64,000 nucleotides of DNA from Bradyrhizobium viridifuturi. GTDB lineage: Bacteria > Pseudomonadota > Alphaproteobacteria > Rhizobiales > Xanthobacteraceae. Position 1 is the first letter of the stretch; every line of letters begins with the position of its first letter. A model generated the notes under the pieces. That model was not told where the DNA came from. It ran no database searches and worked only from the letters and a program-made list of their open reading frames with translations. The DNA lies in NCBI RefSeq assembly GCF_001238275.1, contig NZ_LGTB01000020.1, positions 62,001 to 126,000 of the forward strand, written 5' to 3'. Shown one piece after another: positions 9,456 to 20,170 of the stretch. Both the position numbers and the translations under genes were made by a program.

Positions 9456-10082
9456 TCAGGTACCAAGTTGAATCGTCCGCTCCAGCGCCGCGGCGAAGCC
9501 GTTGAGCGGGACATTGAAGACGACCGCCTGCCCGGTGTTGATATTCTGCGCGGCAATGGTCAGCGTCTTGGCCTTGCTCATGGTGTCGGTCACAACGGCG
9601 GGAAAAGACACCGGAAGCAGACAGCCTTGCGCGGTGCAGGTGGAGAAGCGCGTCTGCTCGAGGTCCTTGCCGTCAAGCTTGACGACGGCCCCGGCGTCGA
9701 GCTTGAGCCCGAACGGCATCAACATGTTGCCTTCGGCCTTTCCGTTCCGTGGCAGCAGTTCGATGGCGAAGACTTGCTGGTTGGTCTCCTTGGAAGTCTG
9801 TGTCTGGCTGAGTGTGCACAGCCTTACTCCGCCGTCGAGCTGACATTTGACGATCCAGTCCCCGTAGGTCTCGCTGATCGCGGAGGCCCCCTTGGGAAGC
9901 TGCACGGGGTGGACCGCGCCATCCATCGCGGACGTCTGACTCCGCGTGTCGATCGAAACGGAGACGCCGCTGGCATCCGATAGATCAGGGGCTCGAGCGG
10001 CTTGCGCCGAACTGATGTCGGCCAGAATGGCCAGAACGACGATCGGCCGAAGACGTTTGCCCGCTGCACTGACTCCGACCAT
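9456..10082 (-). CDS. IalB family exported protein
   Basis: The 208-residue protein resembles the invasion-associated locus B family of Rhizobiales: an N-terminal signal peptide (about residues 1-25), then ETYGDWIVKCQLDGGVRLCTLSQ, the family signature with paired cysteines, and TRFSTCTAQGCLLPVSFP later. In Bartonella IalB affects erythrocyte entry; in free-living Rhizobiales members the role is unknown and probably envelope-related. Start 10082 (MVGVSAAGKR) is preferred to the upstream ATG at 10124 because it places the signal peptide at the N-terminus. It is convergent with the aldo/keto reductase gene. Confidence 0.75.
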   Translation of the reverse strand: MVGVSAAGKRLRPIVVLAILADISSAQAARAPDLSDASGVSVSIDTRSQTSAMDGAVHPVQLPKGASAISETYGDWIVKCQLDGGVRLCTLSQTQTSKETNQQVFAIELLPRNGKAEGNMLMPFGLKLDAGAVVKLDGKDLEQTRFSTCTAQGCLLPVSFPAVVTDTMSKAKTLTIAAQNINTGQAVVFNVPLNGFAAALERTIQLGT

Positions 10083-10140
10083 GCATTCGCTCCGCCCCGT
10101 TACGTCCGGAAACCGATTTTCCATTTTGTGGGCATATTTC

Positions 10141-10152
10141 CCACGTACGTGG
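10141..10152. promoter_or_regulatory. Short perfect palindrome upstream of a divergent gene pair
   Basis: The sequence ccacgtacgtgg is a perfect 12-base palindrome, with a second GTACGTG copy a few bases later. It sits between the IalB-like gene on the minus strand and a small membrane protein on the plus strand. It could be an operator, but no regulator is known to bind it. Confidence 0.25.
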
Positions 10153-10180
10153 AGGTACGTGTACTTGGAGACCCGCGGAC

Positions 10181-10294
10181 ATGCAAGAGCTTATCGCCGC
10201 CACCGTGATCGTTGCGATCGTTGCATTCTGCGGCGGGTATTTTTGGGCAGTTGCGCGTGAGATCAGGATCTCGGACAAGCAACAGCGCAAATGA
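10181..10294 (+). CDS. Small single-pass membrane protein
   Basis: A 37-codon frame begins with ATG at 10181 and ends with TGA at 10292-10294. The product has one strongly hydrophobic segment (residues 4-24, including IAATVIVAIVAFCGGYFWAV) and a short charged tail rich in Arg, Lys and Gln. GGAG lies about 12 bases before the start. I do not recognise a family. The amphipathic layout and plausible binding site favour a real small protein, but there is no homology support. Confidence 0.4.
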   Translation: MQELIAATVIVAIVAFCGGYFWAVAREIRISDKQQRK

Positions 10295-10383
10295 CCCAGC
10301 CGTCCTAGCGGCAGAACAGCGTTGCGAAGACCCGTTCCTCGCCTGATTTGCCCGCGGGGCGCGTTTTCAACTAAGCTCACCGG

Positions 10384-10847
10384 ATGGACATGCTCGTCAA
10401 GCTCTATGCCCTTCCCGATTCCCGGCCCGCCTATGATCGGTTGCAGCAGGCCGGGATTGTCATGCGCCGGGCGCTCGCCCCTGAGAAGCACAAGGTCGTC
10501 GGCTGGATACGCGAGACATTCAGCGAGGCATGGGCTAGCGAAACCGAAGTCGCGTTCAGCCACCAGCCGGTCTCCTGCTTCATCGCGATCCAGCACAAGA
10601 AGATCGTCGGGTTCGCCTGCTACGATGCAGCCTGCCGTAACTTCTTCGGCCCGACCGGCGTCGCACCCAAGGCGCAGCAGGGCGGCATCGGTAAGGCGTT
10701 GCTGTTCGCCTGTCTCGAGGACATGAAGCATCAGGGCTTTGGCTACGCCATCATCGGTGGTGTCGGGCCGGCAGACTTCTATACGAAGGCCGTCGCGCGG
10801 TGGCGATCGAAGGCTCCGCGCCGGGAATTTATCGGGGACTGCTGTAG
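10384..10847 (+). CDS. GNAT family N-acetyltransferase, C-terminus frameshifted
   Basis: The first 137 residues show a GNAT fold: SCFIAIQHKKIVGFACYDA forms the central strands, and GVAPKAQQGGIGKALLFACLEDMK is the acetyl-CoA pyrophosphate-binding motif A. At 10795 one G appears to be missing (GTCGCGCGG where GTCGGCGCGG is expected). Restoring it gives a tail ending at the TAG of 10845-10847 and a total of 154 residues, a normal length for the family. As written, the frame runs on to 11040 with unrelated residues. The substrate is unknown. Confidence 0.75.
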
Positions 10848-11153
10848 ATGGCGGGTTGTGCTTCGCTCGACCGATAGCAGCCTGGGTTGTGACCCTGCCT
10901 TGGCGAATTCAGGACGGAACCCGAAATCCGTTCAATCGCAATCGCTTACATACAAGCAAAAGTTGCACTGCAGTCGACGCCACCGCATCGCAGATGCACG
11001 CCATGCCTTGCTCTTCGCGATCCCGCTCCTCGCATCATAGCGGCACAATTATTTGGTGCCGGTCGCCATCGACACGACATGAGGACCTTGCGCTTCACAT
11101 GCCGCCGATGGTCAACTCGCGGATCGGAATGTTCCTGCATCGTTGGGGGAAAC
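10848..11153. other. Intergenic region before the peptide ABC operon
   Basis: About 300 bases without a supportable gene. The frames present are out-of-frame continuations of the acetyltransferase. It ends in GGGGGAAAC, the ribosome binding site of the next gene. It probably holds the promoter of the ABC operon, but I cannot place one with confidence. Confidence 0.4.
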
Positions 11154-12743
11154 ATGAAGTTCAAGTTGATTGCGATCGCCGCCGGCCTGGGGCTCGCGCT
11201 CGCCACCACGGCGGCGGCCCAGACACCGCGCAAGGGCGGGACCATTCGCATGACGGCGCCCTATGGTTCCAGCTTCACCAGCATGGACATCCACACGACG
11301 CCACGCGCCCAGGACGAGATCTACGCCAAGGGGCTGCACCGGTCGCTCTACATCTGGGACTCTACCGAAGGTAAGCCGGTTCTGGAACTTGCCAAGGAGG
11401 TCGTCGTTTCGGGCGGAGGTCTCGTTCACACCTTCAAGCTGCGCGACGACGCCTATTTCCACAACGGCCGCAAGATGACCGCGGACGACATCATCTGGTC
11501 CTACAATCGCATCATGGACGGCACCAAGGCCTATCCCGGCGCGCGCTTCGTCCGCATCATCGAAGGCGCGGCCGAGGTCGAGAAGGGCCAGGCCAAGGAG
11601 ATCTCCGGCCTGAAGAAGATCGACGACTTCACCCTCGAAATGAAGCTGACCGAAAAGGTCGATCCGGCCTTCTATTTCTTCACCGCGCTGACCTCGATCT
11701 ATCCCGCCGACGAGGGCGGCAAGGAAAGCTTCCTCCAGAAGCCGATCGGGCTTGGTCCGTTCAAGTTCGTCGAGCACGTGCCGGGATCGCGCATCGTGCT
11801 GGAACGCTGGGACCGGTTCTACAAGCCAGGCAAGCCATACGCCGACAAGCTCGTGATCTCGCTGATGGGCGAAGCCGCGGCGCGCGATGTCGCCTTCCGC
11901 AACAAGGAGATCGACACCTCGGTGCTGGGGCCGGCACAGTATGTCGCCTATCAGGCCGATCCCGACCTCAAGGGCACCATCGTCGAGGTCGCCGAGGTCT
12001 TCACGCGCTATATGGGGATGAACCCCGCCTTCAAGCCGTTCGCCGACAAGCGGGTTCGACAGGCCATCAACTACGCGATCGATGCCGATCTGATCATCAA
12101 CAAACTGGTCAAGGGTAAGGCCTATCGCGCCACGAGTTGGCTGCCGCTGACCTCGCCTGCCTACGACAAGGCCATGAAGCCCTACCCCTATGATCCCGCG
12201 AAGGCCAAGCAATTGCTGGCCGACGGGGGCTATCCCACCGGCTTCGAATTCGAATGGACCACCAGCCAGAATGAAAGTTGGGGCCTGCCGATCGTCGAAG
12301 CAGCGATCCCTATGCTGGACAAGGTCGGCATCAAGGTGAAGGTCAAGCAGGTCGAGACCGCCGTGCTGGCGGAGGTCATTCGCAAGGGCGACTTCCAGGC
12401 CTTCATCTATTCGCAGGCGACCGGCCCGGATCCGCAGGCGGCGCTCAAATGCTTCCACTCGGCGACGCCGCAATCGGCCTGCAACTATACGAACTTCAAG
12501 AACGCGGAGTTCGACAAGACGATCGATGACGCCGGACAGACCGACGACCCCGCAAAGCGCGTCCAGCTGCTGCAAAAAGCCAATGCGCTGCTCCGTGAGG
12601 AAGCGCCGATCTGGTTCTTCAACTACAACAAGGCCGTTATGGCGGTGCAGCCCTGGCTCAAGGGAATTCAGCTCGACGCCACCGAACTGACCCATCAAAA
12701 TGTCGAGGACCTCTGGGTCGACGAGACCTCGCCCGCGAAGTGA
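11154..12743 (+). CDS. ABC transporter periplasmic binding protein, dipeptide/oligopeptide type
   Basis: The 529-residue protein belongs to the SBP_bac_5 (DppA/OppA) family. It starts with a signal peptide cut after about residue 22 (ATTAAAQ). The family pattern VHTFKLRDDAYFHNGRKM and TADDIIWSYNRI follow at about residues 92-120. It captures peptides or similar ligands in the periplasm for the permeases encoded downstream. The start at 11154 is set by GGGGGAAAC and by the signal peptide; longer frames have neither. It is the first gene of a five-gene operon reaching 16601. The ligand cannot be read from sequence. Confidence 0.85.
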   Translation: MKFKLIAIAAGLGLALATTAAAQTPRKGGTIRMTAPYGSSFTSMDIHTTPRAQDEIYAKGLHRSLYIWDSTEGKPVLELAKEVVVSGGGLVHTFKLRDDAYFHNGRKMTADDIIWSYNRIMDGTKAYPGARFVRIIEGAAEVEKGQAKEISGLKKIDDFTLEMKLTEKVDPAFYFFTALTSIYPADEGGKESFLQKPIGLGPFKFVEHVPGSRIVLERWDRFYKPGKPYADKLVISLMGEAAARDVAFRNKEIDTSVLGPAQYVAYQADPDLKGTIVEVAEVFTRYMGMNPAFKPFADKRVRQAINYAIDADLIINKLVKGKAYRATSWLPLTSPAYDKAMKPYPYDPAKAKQLLADGGYPTGFEFEWTTSQNESWGLPIVEAAIPMLDKVGIKVKVKQVETAVLAEVIRKGDFQAFIYSQATGPDPQAALKCFHSATPQSACNYTNFKNAEFDKTIDDAGQTDDPAKRVQLLQKANALLREEAPIWFFNYNKAVMAVQPWLKGIQLDATELTHQNVEDLWVDETSPAK

Positions 12744-12798
12744 CAGGTGCCACCGTCCTCCCTCCATCGCGAGATGGAGGGAGTGAGGAAAACGTTCA

Positions 12799-13734
12799 AT
12801 GCTCTCCTTCGCGATCCGTCGAATCCTGCAGACCATTCCGACCGTGCTGGCCGTCGTGCTGCTGATCTTCGTGCTGTTCAGCATCGTTCCGGGCAGCATC
12901 GCGTCGAGCATGGGCGACGATGGCCGCGGCCCGACGGACCCGCAGGTCGTGGAACGCATGAAGAAACAGCTCGGCCTCGACGATCCCGTTTATGTGCGTT
13001 TCGGCGCCTATATCGCCAAACTCGCGACCGGTGATTTCGGCACCTCGTTCCGGACCCGCGAGCCGGTCACGACCATGATCGCCAAACGGATGTGGCCGAC
13101 GCTGCAATTGATCTTCGCGGCGCTGACATTTGCGGTCACGGTCGGCGTGCCGCTGGGCTTCATCGCCGCGCTGAGGCCGGGCAGCATCGTCGACACGCTC
13201 TCGATGGTGCTCGCGGTATCGGGCCTCTCGATGGCCAAGTTCTGGCTCGGACTATTGCTGATGTACCTGTTCGCATTGAAGCTCGGCTGGCTGCCGAGTT
13301 TCGGCTACGGCGATGGCGGGCTCAAATATCTGCTGTTGCCCGCCATGACTCTCGGCGTCTCGCCGATGGCGCTGCTGGCGCGGACGACGCGTGCCGCGGT
13401 GCTCGAGATCATGACCGCGGATTTTGTCCGCACTGCGCGCTCGAAGGGCATGAGCGAGACCCGGGTCGTGACCTGGCACGTGATGCGCAATGCCCTCGTC
13501 ATTATTCTCACCGCGATCGGCCTGCAATTCGGTGTTGTGATGGGGCAAGCGGTCGTCGTCGAGAAGCTGTTCTCCTGGCCGGGCATCGGCTCACTGCTGG
13601 TCGACAGCGTTTTGCAGCGCGACATTCCCGCCGTGCAAGGCACCATCCTCGTGGTGGTGCTGTTCTTCCTTGCCGTCAATACGCTGGTCGACCTGCTCTA
13701 CGGGGTGATCGATCCCAGGATCAGATACGCATGA
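12799..13734 (+). CDS. ABC transporter permease, DppB type
   Basis: The 311-residue membrane protein has the N-terminal segment FAIRRILQTIPTVLAVVLLI typical of DppB, about six membrane spans, and the EAA-loop region FVRTARSKGMSETRVVTWHVMRNA that contacts the ATPases. ALVIILTAIGLQFG and VVVEKLFSWPGIGSLLVDSV are further family marks. It forms the channel with the DppC-type product. It lies 55 bases after the binding protein gene. Confidence 0.88.
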   Translation: MLSFAIRRILQTIPTVLAVVLLIFVLFSIVPGSIASSMGDDGRGPTDPQVVERMKKQLGLDDPVYVRFGAYIAKLATGDFGTSFRTREPVTTMIAKRMWPTLQLIFAALTFAVTVGVPLGFIAALRPGSIVDTLSMVLAVSGLSMAKFWLGLLLMYLFALKLGWLPSFGYGDGGLKYLLLPAMTLGVSPMALLARTTRAAVLEIMTADFVRTARSKGMSETRVVTWHVMRNALVIILTAIGLQFGVVMGQAVVVEKLFSWPGIGSLLVDSVLQRDIPAVQGTILVVVLFFLAVNTLVDLLYGVIDPRIRYA

Positions 13735-13801
13735 GCGGAAGCCGGCTTCATCACGTCTTTGCACAACCGGCCGCGCAACCTGCCACGGCGGAGCGGCCGC
13801 G

Positions 13802-14618
13802 ATGAAGCTTGGAACCAGTGCGATCATCGGCGGGCTGCTGTTCGCGCTGGCGATCTTCGTCGGCCTGTTCGCGCCCTGGCTGGCGCATACCGATCCGGTG
13901 ATGGGCGCCAATCTGATGAATGCCGAGGAGCCGCCGAGCTGGATTTGGTGGTTCGGCACCGATGCACAGGGCCGCGATATCTATTCCCGCGTCGTGCACG
14001 GCGCGCGCATCTCACTGACGGTCGGCATCGTCTCGCAGCTCGTCAACAGTGTCATCGGCGTGACGCTGGGCCTGACTGCGGGCTATTGGGGCGGCTGGTG
14101 GGACGATTTCGTCAACGGGCTGACCAATGTCATGCTCGCGATCCCGTCGCTGATCTTCGCACTCGCCATCATGGCGGTGCTCGGACCCGGCCTGACGAGC
14201 TTGCTGATCGCACTGGGATTGACCAACTGGTCCTTCACCTGCCGGATCGCACGGGCCTCCACGCTGTCGCTCAAGAGCCAGGGCTATGTGCAGGCAGCAA
14301 GGGTGCTCGGCTATGGAGATCTGCGCATCATGATCACGCAGCTACTGCCGAACATGATCGGTCCCATCATCGTCATCGGCACGCTCGGCATGGGCGGTGC
14401 GGTACTTGCGGAAGCTCGCTCTCGTTCCTCGGTCTCGGCATCCGTCCACCCTATCCAAGCTGGGGCAGCATGCTGTCGGAGGCACGCGACCAGATCACCA
14501 CAGCGCCGTGGCTTTCAGTGTTTCCGGGGCTCGCGATCTTCCTGACGGTGCTCGGGCTCAATTTGCTCGGCGACGGCTTGCGTGACGTGCTCGATCCCCA
14601 GTCGCGGAGCCGGCGCGC

Positions 14619-14622
<4 letters not shown>
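13802..14622 (+). CDS. ABC transporter permease, DppC type (frameshifted)
   Basis: The reading frame from 13802 encodes a DppC-type permease: an N-terminal membrane segment, DAQGRDIYSRVVHGARISL and the EAA loop GYVQAARVLGYGDLRIMITQLLPN. At 14415 one C is missing (GAAGCTCG in place of GAAGCCTCG). After this point the correct sequence ASLSFLGLGIRPPYPSWGSM continues in another frame to the stop at 14622. With one base restored the protein is 273 residues, the normal length. Its end overlaps the next gene by four bases. As sequenced it would lose the last two membrane spans. A sequencing deletion is the likely cause. Confidence 0.82.
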
Positions 14623-15590
<968 letters not shown>

Positions 15591-15598
<8 letters not shown>

Positions 15599-16601
15599 AC
15601 CCGCGGGGAGGCCCGATGACAACGTCATCCTCAGCGTGAAGGATCTCGCGGTGCATTTCCCGCTTGGCGGCGGCCTGCTCGGCGGCGACCGGCGGGTGCT
15701 GCGCGCGGTCGAAGGCATCGATCTCGAACTGAAGCGCGGTGAATGCCTCGGTCTGGTCGGCGAATCCGGCTGCGGCAAGTCGACCGTCGCACTTTCGCTG
15801 CTTGGACTGCTGACACCGACGCGTGGCAGGATCGTGCTGGACGGACACGTCGTGACGGAGCGGCGGTCGGTCGATCGAAAGCGATTGGCCCGTATCGCGC
15901 AGATGGTATTCCAGGATCCCTACGCCTCGCTCAATCCACGCCAGACCGTTCGCCGCATGCTTGAGGACCCGCTGCGCCTGCATGGCGTGACGGCCCAGAG
16001 CGAGATCGACGGACGCGTTGCCGAGATGCTCAGGCAGGTCGGCCTACGGCCGGAACAGGCCGGCCGCTACCCGCATGAATTCTCCGGCGGCCAGCGCCAG
16101 CGGATCGGCATCGCCCGCGCGCTGATCCTCAATCCGAAGATCGTCATCTGCGACGAACCGGTGTCGGCGCTCGATGTCTCGATCCGCGCCCAGATCATCA
16201 ATCTGCTGCTGGAATTGAAGGAGAGCCTCGGCCTCTCCTATATCATGATCAGCCACGACCTCGGCGTGGTCGAGCACATGAGCGACAGGGTCGCGGTGAT
16301 GTATCTCGGCCGCATTGTGGAGACAGGCGGCTGGCGCGACATCTTCGAACGGCCGGCGCATCCCTATACGCAAACCCTGATATCAGCGATTCCCGATCCG
16401 CTACGTCGCGTGCCGTTGGCGACGGCAAGGGGCGAGCTTCCCAATCCGCTCGATCCGCCGGACGGCTGCGCATTCAGTCCGCGCTGTCGTTATGCCGAAG
16501 CGGTGTGTCACCGTGAACCCGGGCCTTCGCTCGAGACGCGTCCGGATGGGCACGCGGTCCGGTGCTGGCGGGCCGACGAGATCGCCAGTCAAGCGAGCTG
16601 A
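15591..16601 (+). CDS. ABC transporter ATP-binding protein, DppF type
   Basis: The 336-residue ATPase has Walker A GESGCGKST, Q-loop VFQDPYASLNP, signature FSGGQRQR, Walker B IVICDEPVSALD and switch MISHDLG, followed by the oligopeptide C-terminal domain with GCAFSPRCRYAEAVC. It pairs with the DppD-type ATPase to energise import. The ATG at 15591 overlaps the preceding stop and was preferred over the long upstream extension, which has no homology. This is the last gene of the operon; a palindromic repeat follows 15 bases after its stop. Confidence 0.88.
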
Positions 16602-16616
16602 TCTCTCTTAAGTTCG

Positions 16617-16663
16617 AGCATGATCCCTTCGGAAAGCCGGCTTCCACTTTTCCGGATCGTGCT
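16617..16663. repeat. Palindromic repeat, AGCATGATCC type
   Basis: The element has imperfect terminal inverted repeats, AGCATGATCC at 16617-16626 and GGATCGTGCT at 16654-16663 (one mismatch), around an inner region with GGAAAGCCGG and ACTTTTCC. This type is widely dispersed in Bradyrhizobium-like genomes, as I recall. It separates the convergent DppF-type and epoxide hydrolase genes and touches the stop codon of the latter, so it may serve as a terminator. Confidence 0.6.
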
Positions 16664-17803
16664 TAGCGCAGCTTCCCGAAGAACTCCCGCACCTCGCCAA
16701 CGAACAGCTCGGGCTGCTCGAACGCGGAGAAGTGCCCGCCCTTCGGCATCTCGCTCCAGTGCTGGATGTTGGTGAAGCTCGTCTCCATCCATTTGCGGAC
16801 CGGCGTGACGATCTCCTTGGGAAACACGGCAACGCCCGTCGGCACACTGACCTTGTGAGGGGTTCGCTTGCCGGGCCCGAAGCTTTCCCAATACAGCCGC
16901 GCCGACGATGTCGCCGTCTCGGTGACCCAGTACAGCATGACATTGTCGAGCAGTTCATCACGGCTGAGGATGTTTTCCGGATGCCCGTCGCAGTCGGTCC
17001 AGGCCCAGAACTTTTCCAGGATCCAGGCCGCCTGCCCGCTCGGCGAATCCGTCAGCGCATAGCCGAGCGTCTGCGGCCGGGTGGACTGCTGCTTGGAGTA
17101 GCCGAATCCCAGTCGGCATAATATTTGATACCGTTGAGCGCGCGGGTCTCCTCCGGCGTCGGCTGCCCCTCGACATTGGGCCGGGTCGACATCGCCAGCG
17201 TGATGTGGATGCCGGCGCAATGCGCCGGATCCTGCCCGCCGATCGCGGTGGTGACCGCGGAGCCCCAGTCGCCGCCTTGCGCGAAGTATTTGGCGTAGCC
17301 AGCCGCTCCATCAGGGCGGCCCAGGCCTTCGCGATCCGGTCGACGCCCCAGCCTGTCGCGGCCGGCTTGGCCGAGAAGCCGAAGCCCGGCAATGACGGGC
17401 ACACCACATGGAACGCATCGGCGGCGCTGCCGCCATGCGCCGTCGGATCGGTCAGCGGCTCGATCACCTTGTGGAATTCAACCACCGATCCCGGCCAGCC
17501 ATGGGTGATCATCAGGGGCCGCGCCTCCGGATGCTTTGAGCGGACATGGATGAAGTGGATGTTGAGTCCGTCGATCTCGGTGGTGAACTGGCTGAACCGG
17601 TTCAGCCGCGCCTCGCGCTGCCGCCAATCATAGGTCTCGGCCCAATACTGGCAGATGTCCTTGATCCAGTTGAGCGGCGCGCCCTGGCTCCAGTCGTCGA
17701 CCAGCTCGGCCTCCGGCCAGCGCGTCCGGCGCAATCGGGTGCGGAGATCCTCGAGGACATTGTCGCCGACGGCGATGCGAAACGGACTGATGGCGTTTGT
17801 CAT
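16663..17803 (-). CDS. Epoxide hydrolase-type alpha/beta hydrolase (two frameshifts)
   Basis: Three consecutive frames together encode a 380-residue protein of the microsomal-type epoxide hydrolase family. The EHN domain (FRIAVGDNVLEDLRTRLRRT) is followed by the oxyanion motif HGWPGS, then GGDWGS with the nucleophilic Asp, and a C-terminal half ending near EMPKGGHFSAFEQPEL, which holds the catalytic His. A C is missing at 17299-17300 and another at 17102-17103, both in CCC runs on the plus strand. Each restored base joins the frames smoothly. As sequenced the protein would be cut before the nucleophile. The substrate is unknown. Confidence 0.78.
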
Positions 17804-18018
17804 GGCGTCTCCCGGGGATGCTGAACTTTCCGGACAAGATAGGGGCGCGCGGCTCGCTGATCAAATCAGTGCCCCGATTTGACGTACCCCTATCCGTCGC
17901 CTGCACAAACCCTGCACGACAAAGCGCGAATTCTGCATGACAAAGCCCGCCACAGCCCTCGCCATCTTGTTAAGACAGAGGCGGCGATCGATCGGCGTGA
18001 ATCACGAGCGAGGCACGC

Positions 18019-18474
18019 ATGTTGCGGCTCACGGAGATTATTGTGGCACTGTATTTGACGAGCATCCTGAACGTGCAAGACGTTCTGTTGAAGATCGGGC
18101 TGCCGGTGCTCATTATGTTCTTGTCGGCGTGGATCATCATCAGGCGATGGGTGACGACGCCTGGCATTGCTTCATCGGGGTTTTCACCGGCCGCAACGTC
18201 TGCCCTGTTCGCTCCACTTCTCCTCATCATGTACTTCTTTCTGCTGCAATCCTGCACGCAGGAAGGCGTTGCCGCGCATGCCGAGCTCGTCGTGTTGTAC
18301 GGTGCGATTTTCGCACCGACATTTGTGCTCTTGCTCCCATTCGGGGTTACGTCCCTGAACAGGGTGCGCCGACAGGGTAAGCCGCTCAGCCATGGGCTGC
18401 TGTGCATCGCGATAGCGGCCTGGCCGATCTTGCAGGTGGTGTGGATGTGCCTGCTGTTCGGCGAGTGGGAATAG
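18019..18474 (+). CDS. Hypothetical integral membrane protein
   Basis: The 151-residue protein has about four hydrophobic spans (around residues 24-41, 62-78, 90-106 and 127-146) and few charged residues. I do not recognise a family. The start ATG at 18019 has GAGCGAGGCACGC upstream, an acceptable though weak binding site. It lies alone between the epoxide hydrolase gene (divergent) and a minus-strand exported protein gene (convergent), so no operon context helps. A cysteine in the second loop (QSCTQEG) is the only notable feature. Confidence 0.55.
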   Translation: MLRLTEIIVALYLTSILNVQDVLLKIGLPVLIMFLSAWIIIRRWVTTPGIASSGFSPAATSALFAPLLLIMYFFLLQSCTQEGVAAHAELVVLYGAIFAPTFVLLLPFGVTSLNRVRRQGKPLSHGLLCIAIAAWPILQVVWMCLLFGEWE

Positions 18475-18483
18475 CGCGCTAGA

Positions 18484-19437
18484 CTACTTGCCGAGCGCCG
18501 TCTCCAGCAGCGACTGAGCCTGTTTGGTGGCCGCGGCGAAGGCCGGCTGCCGTGGCGCCTGCTGGACAAAGCAGCGCTTGAATGCGTCGTCGCCCTGCTG
18601 GCGCAGGTCGCCGAGCTTGTCGTAGGCCGCCCGGGTGATCTGCTTGCGCTCGAGTTTCTCGGCCGCGGCGTCGGCCTTCTTGTTGTAGTCGGCGCGGATC
18701 GCGGTGCAGGCCGGCACTTGGACCGTGGGCTCGATCTCGCCATAGGCGATGTAGAACTTGCCGTTGGCGAGCGCTGCGACGAAAACCTCGTCGGCGGCCT
18801 CGGGCGTCGAGTCCTGGGTGCGGCCGGCCAGAAAACCGTAGGTAAGCGTTGCCGACGCCGGCTTGGCGACCGGCAGCTCGTTGAAGTTGATCACCGCCGC
18901 ATCGGTCGAGATCGCCTGGGTGTAGAGGCCCTCGAACTTCAGGGCCGGCTCGATCTGCTGCGGCACGTTCTTGCTGCCCTTGTCCCACCAGGTCTTGTGC
19001 TCGTGCAGCCAGCGGGTGAACAGGGCTTCGGATGTCACGATGATATGGGCCTTCGGCTCGACGAAGCTGCCGTCGGCACGCTTCTCGCCGATCTTGGCGC
19101 CGTCCCTGCCGGTGTCGGCATCGAAGCGCAGGCCGTCCAGCATGCCGAACCCCATGTCGCCCTTATATAGAGTGTCGAGATTGAGCTGGGCCGGCGCAAA
19201 GCCCGGCCGGGCGGGCTGGGACAGGATCGCGGCCAGCTGCCCCTTGAGCTCGTCGCGCGCGGCCGCCTCGGCCTTGTCGACGACCTCGTTGATCTTGTTG
19301 TCGTTTGACAGCTTGGCGAATTTGGCGATCGCGGTGTCACGCGTCGCGATGTAGCGATCTTCCGGCGACGCGGCGCTGGCCGGCGACAGGGTCAGGATCG
19401 GGGACAGGACGAGGGCAAGGCGGAAAATAAAATGCAT
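18484..19437 (-). CDS. Hypothetical exported protein downstream of gfa
   Basis: The 317-residue protein begins with a clear signal peptide (MHFIFRLALVLSPILTLSPASA) that fixes the start at 19437; an in-frame extension to 19614 has no homology character. The mature part is rich in Ala and Lys, with helical charged stretches and two cysteines (QVPACTAI and KRCFVQQ). I do not recognise a family. It follows gfa on the same strand after 136 bases and could be the distal gene of the methanol/formaldehyde operon, but the gap is large enough for separate transcription. Confidence 0.6.
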   Translation of the reverse strand: MHFIFRLALVLSPILTLSPASAASPEDRYIATRDTAIAKFAKLSNDNKINEVVDKAEAAARDELKGQLAAILSQPARPGFAPAQLNLDTLYKGDMGFGMLDGLRFDADTGRDGAKIGEKRADGSFVEPKAHIIVTSEALFTRWLHEHKTWWDKGSKNVPQQIEPALKFEGLYTQAISTDAAVINFNELPVAKPASATLTYGFLAGRTQDSTPEAADEVFVAALANGKFYIAYGEIEPTVQVPACTAIRADYNKKADAAAEKLERKQITRAAYDKLGDLRQQGDDAFKRCFVQQAPRQPAFAAATKQAQSLLETALGK

Positions 19438-19573
19438 GCCCTGTGGTCGCCCGCAAGGCATGCAAGGTTCAAGGTCACGGGTACTACCAGCATATCCGTC
19501 GCCGGCAGGCTCTCTGCCGACGCCGAATCTCGTCAGGACGAACCGGTCAGGCCGCCTCTGTCGGCTAACCTGG

Positions 19574-20137
19574 TCAGGCCGCTTTGGATTTCGCCACATG
19601 GGTGGCGATCGCATCCATCAGCGGCGGCGACAGACAGTCATAGGGCTCGAGCCCAAGCTCCTTCAGCCGCGACCTGATCCCGGCCATATCGGCCGGCTTG
19701 ACGCCGGATTCGATCACCGATGACACGAAGGCGGCAAAACCCGGGGCTGCCGAGCCTTGCTCCTGGAACAGTTCGGGATGGATGAAGTCGAGGCCATAGA
19801 ACGGATGGCCCTTGTTCTCGATCCGACCGTACATGTGGGTGCCGCATCCGGTGCAGGCATGGCGCTGGATCACCGCCGCGCTATCCACGATCTTCAGCTT
19901 GTCGCCGTTCTCCAGCACGGTGACGTTCTCGCGCGGAACGACCGCGACTACCGAGAAGGTGGCGCCCGCAGGCTTCCAGCACTTCGTGCAGCCGCAGGCG
20001 TGGTTGTGGGCGACATCGCCCTTGACCCCGACCTTGACCTTCTTGTCCGCGCATTTGCAGACGAGCGTGCCGCCGGCAAAACTGCCGGAGCCTTGTTTGA
20101 CGCCATTGTCGACCGACGGGTGGATATGAACAGTCAT
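19574..20137 (-). CDS. gfa: S-(hydroxymethyl)glutathione synthase
   Basis: The 187-residue protein is a full-length Gfa, the zinc enzyme that speeds adduct formation between formaldehyde and glutathione. Zinc-ligand cysteines are visible in LVCKCADKKVKV, HACGCTKCWKP and HACTGCGTHMYG, matching the CENP-V/GFA fold. AGGAGGAT lies seven bases before the start. It is 33 bases downstream of frmA in the same direction, in the same unit as xoxF and xoxG, so it should handle formaldehyde released by the periplasmic methanol dehydrogenase. It acts in the cytosol. Confidence 0.92.
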   Translation of the reverse strand: MTVHIHPSVDNGVKQGSGSFAGGTLVCKCADKKVKVGVKGDVAHNHACGCTKCWKPAGATFSVVAVVPRENVTVLENGDKLKIVDSAAVIQRHACTGCGTHMYGRIENKGHPFYGLDFIHPELFQEQGSAAPGFAAFVSSVIESGVKPADMAGIRSRLKELGLEPYDCLSPPLMDAIATHVAKSKAA

Positions 20138-20170
20138 TGGTCTATCCTCCTAGTGCTTGGTGTTTTGATT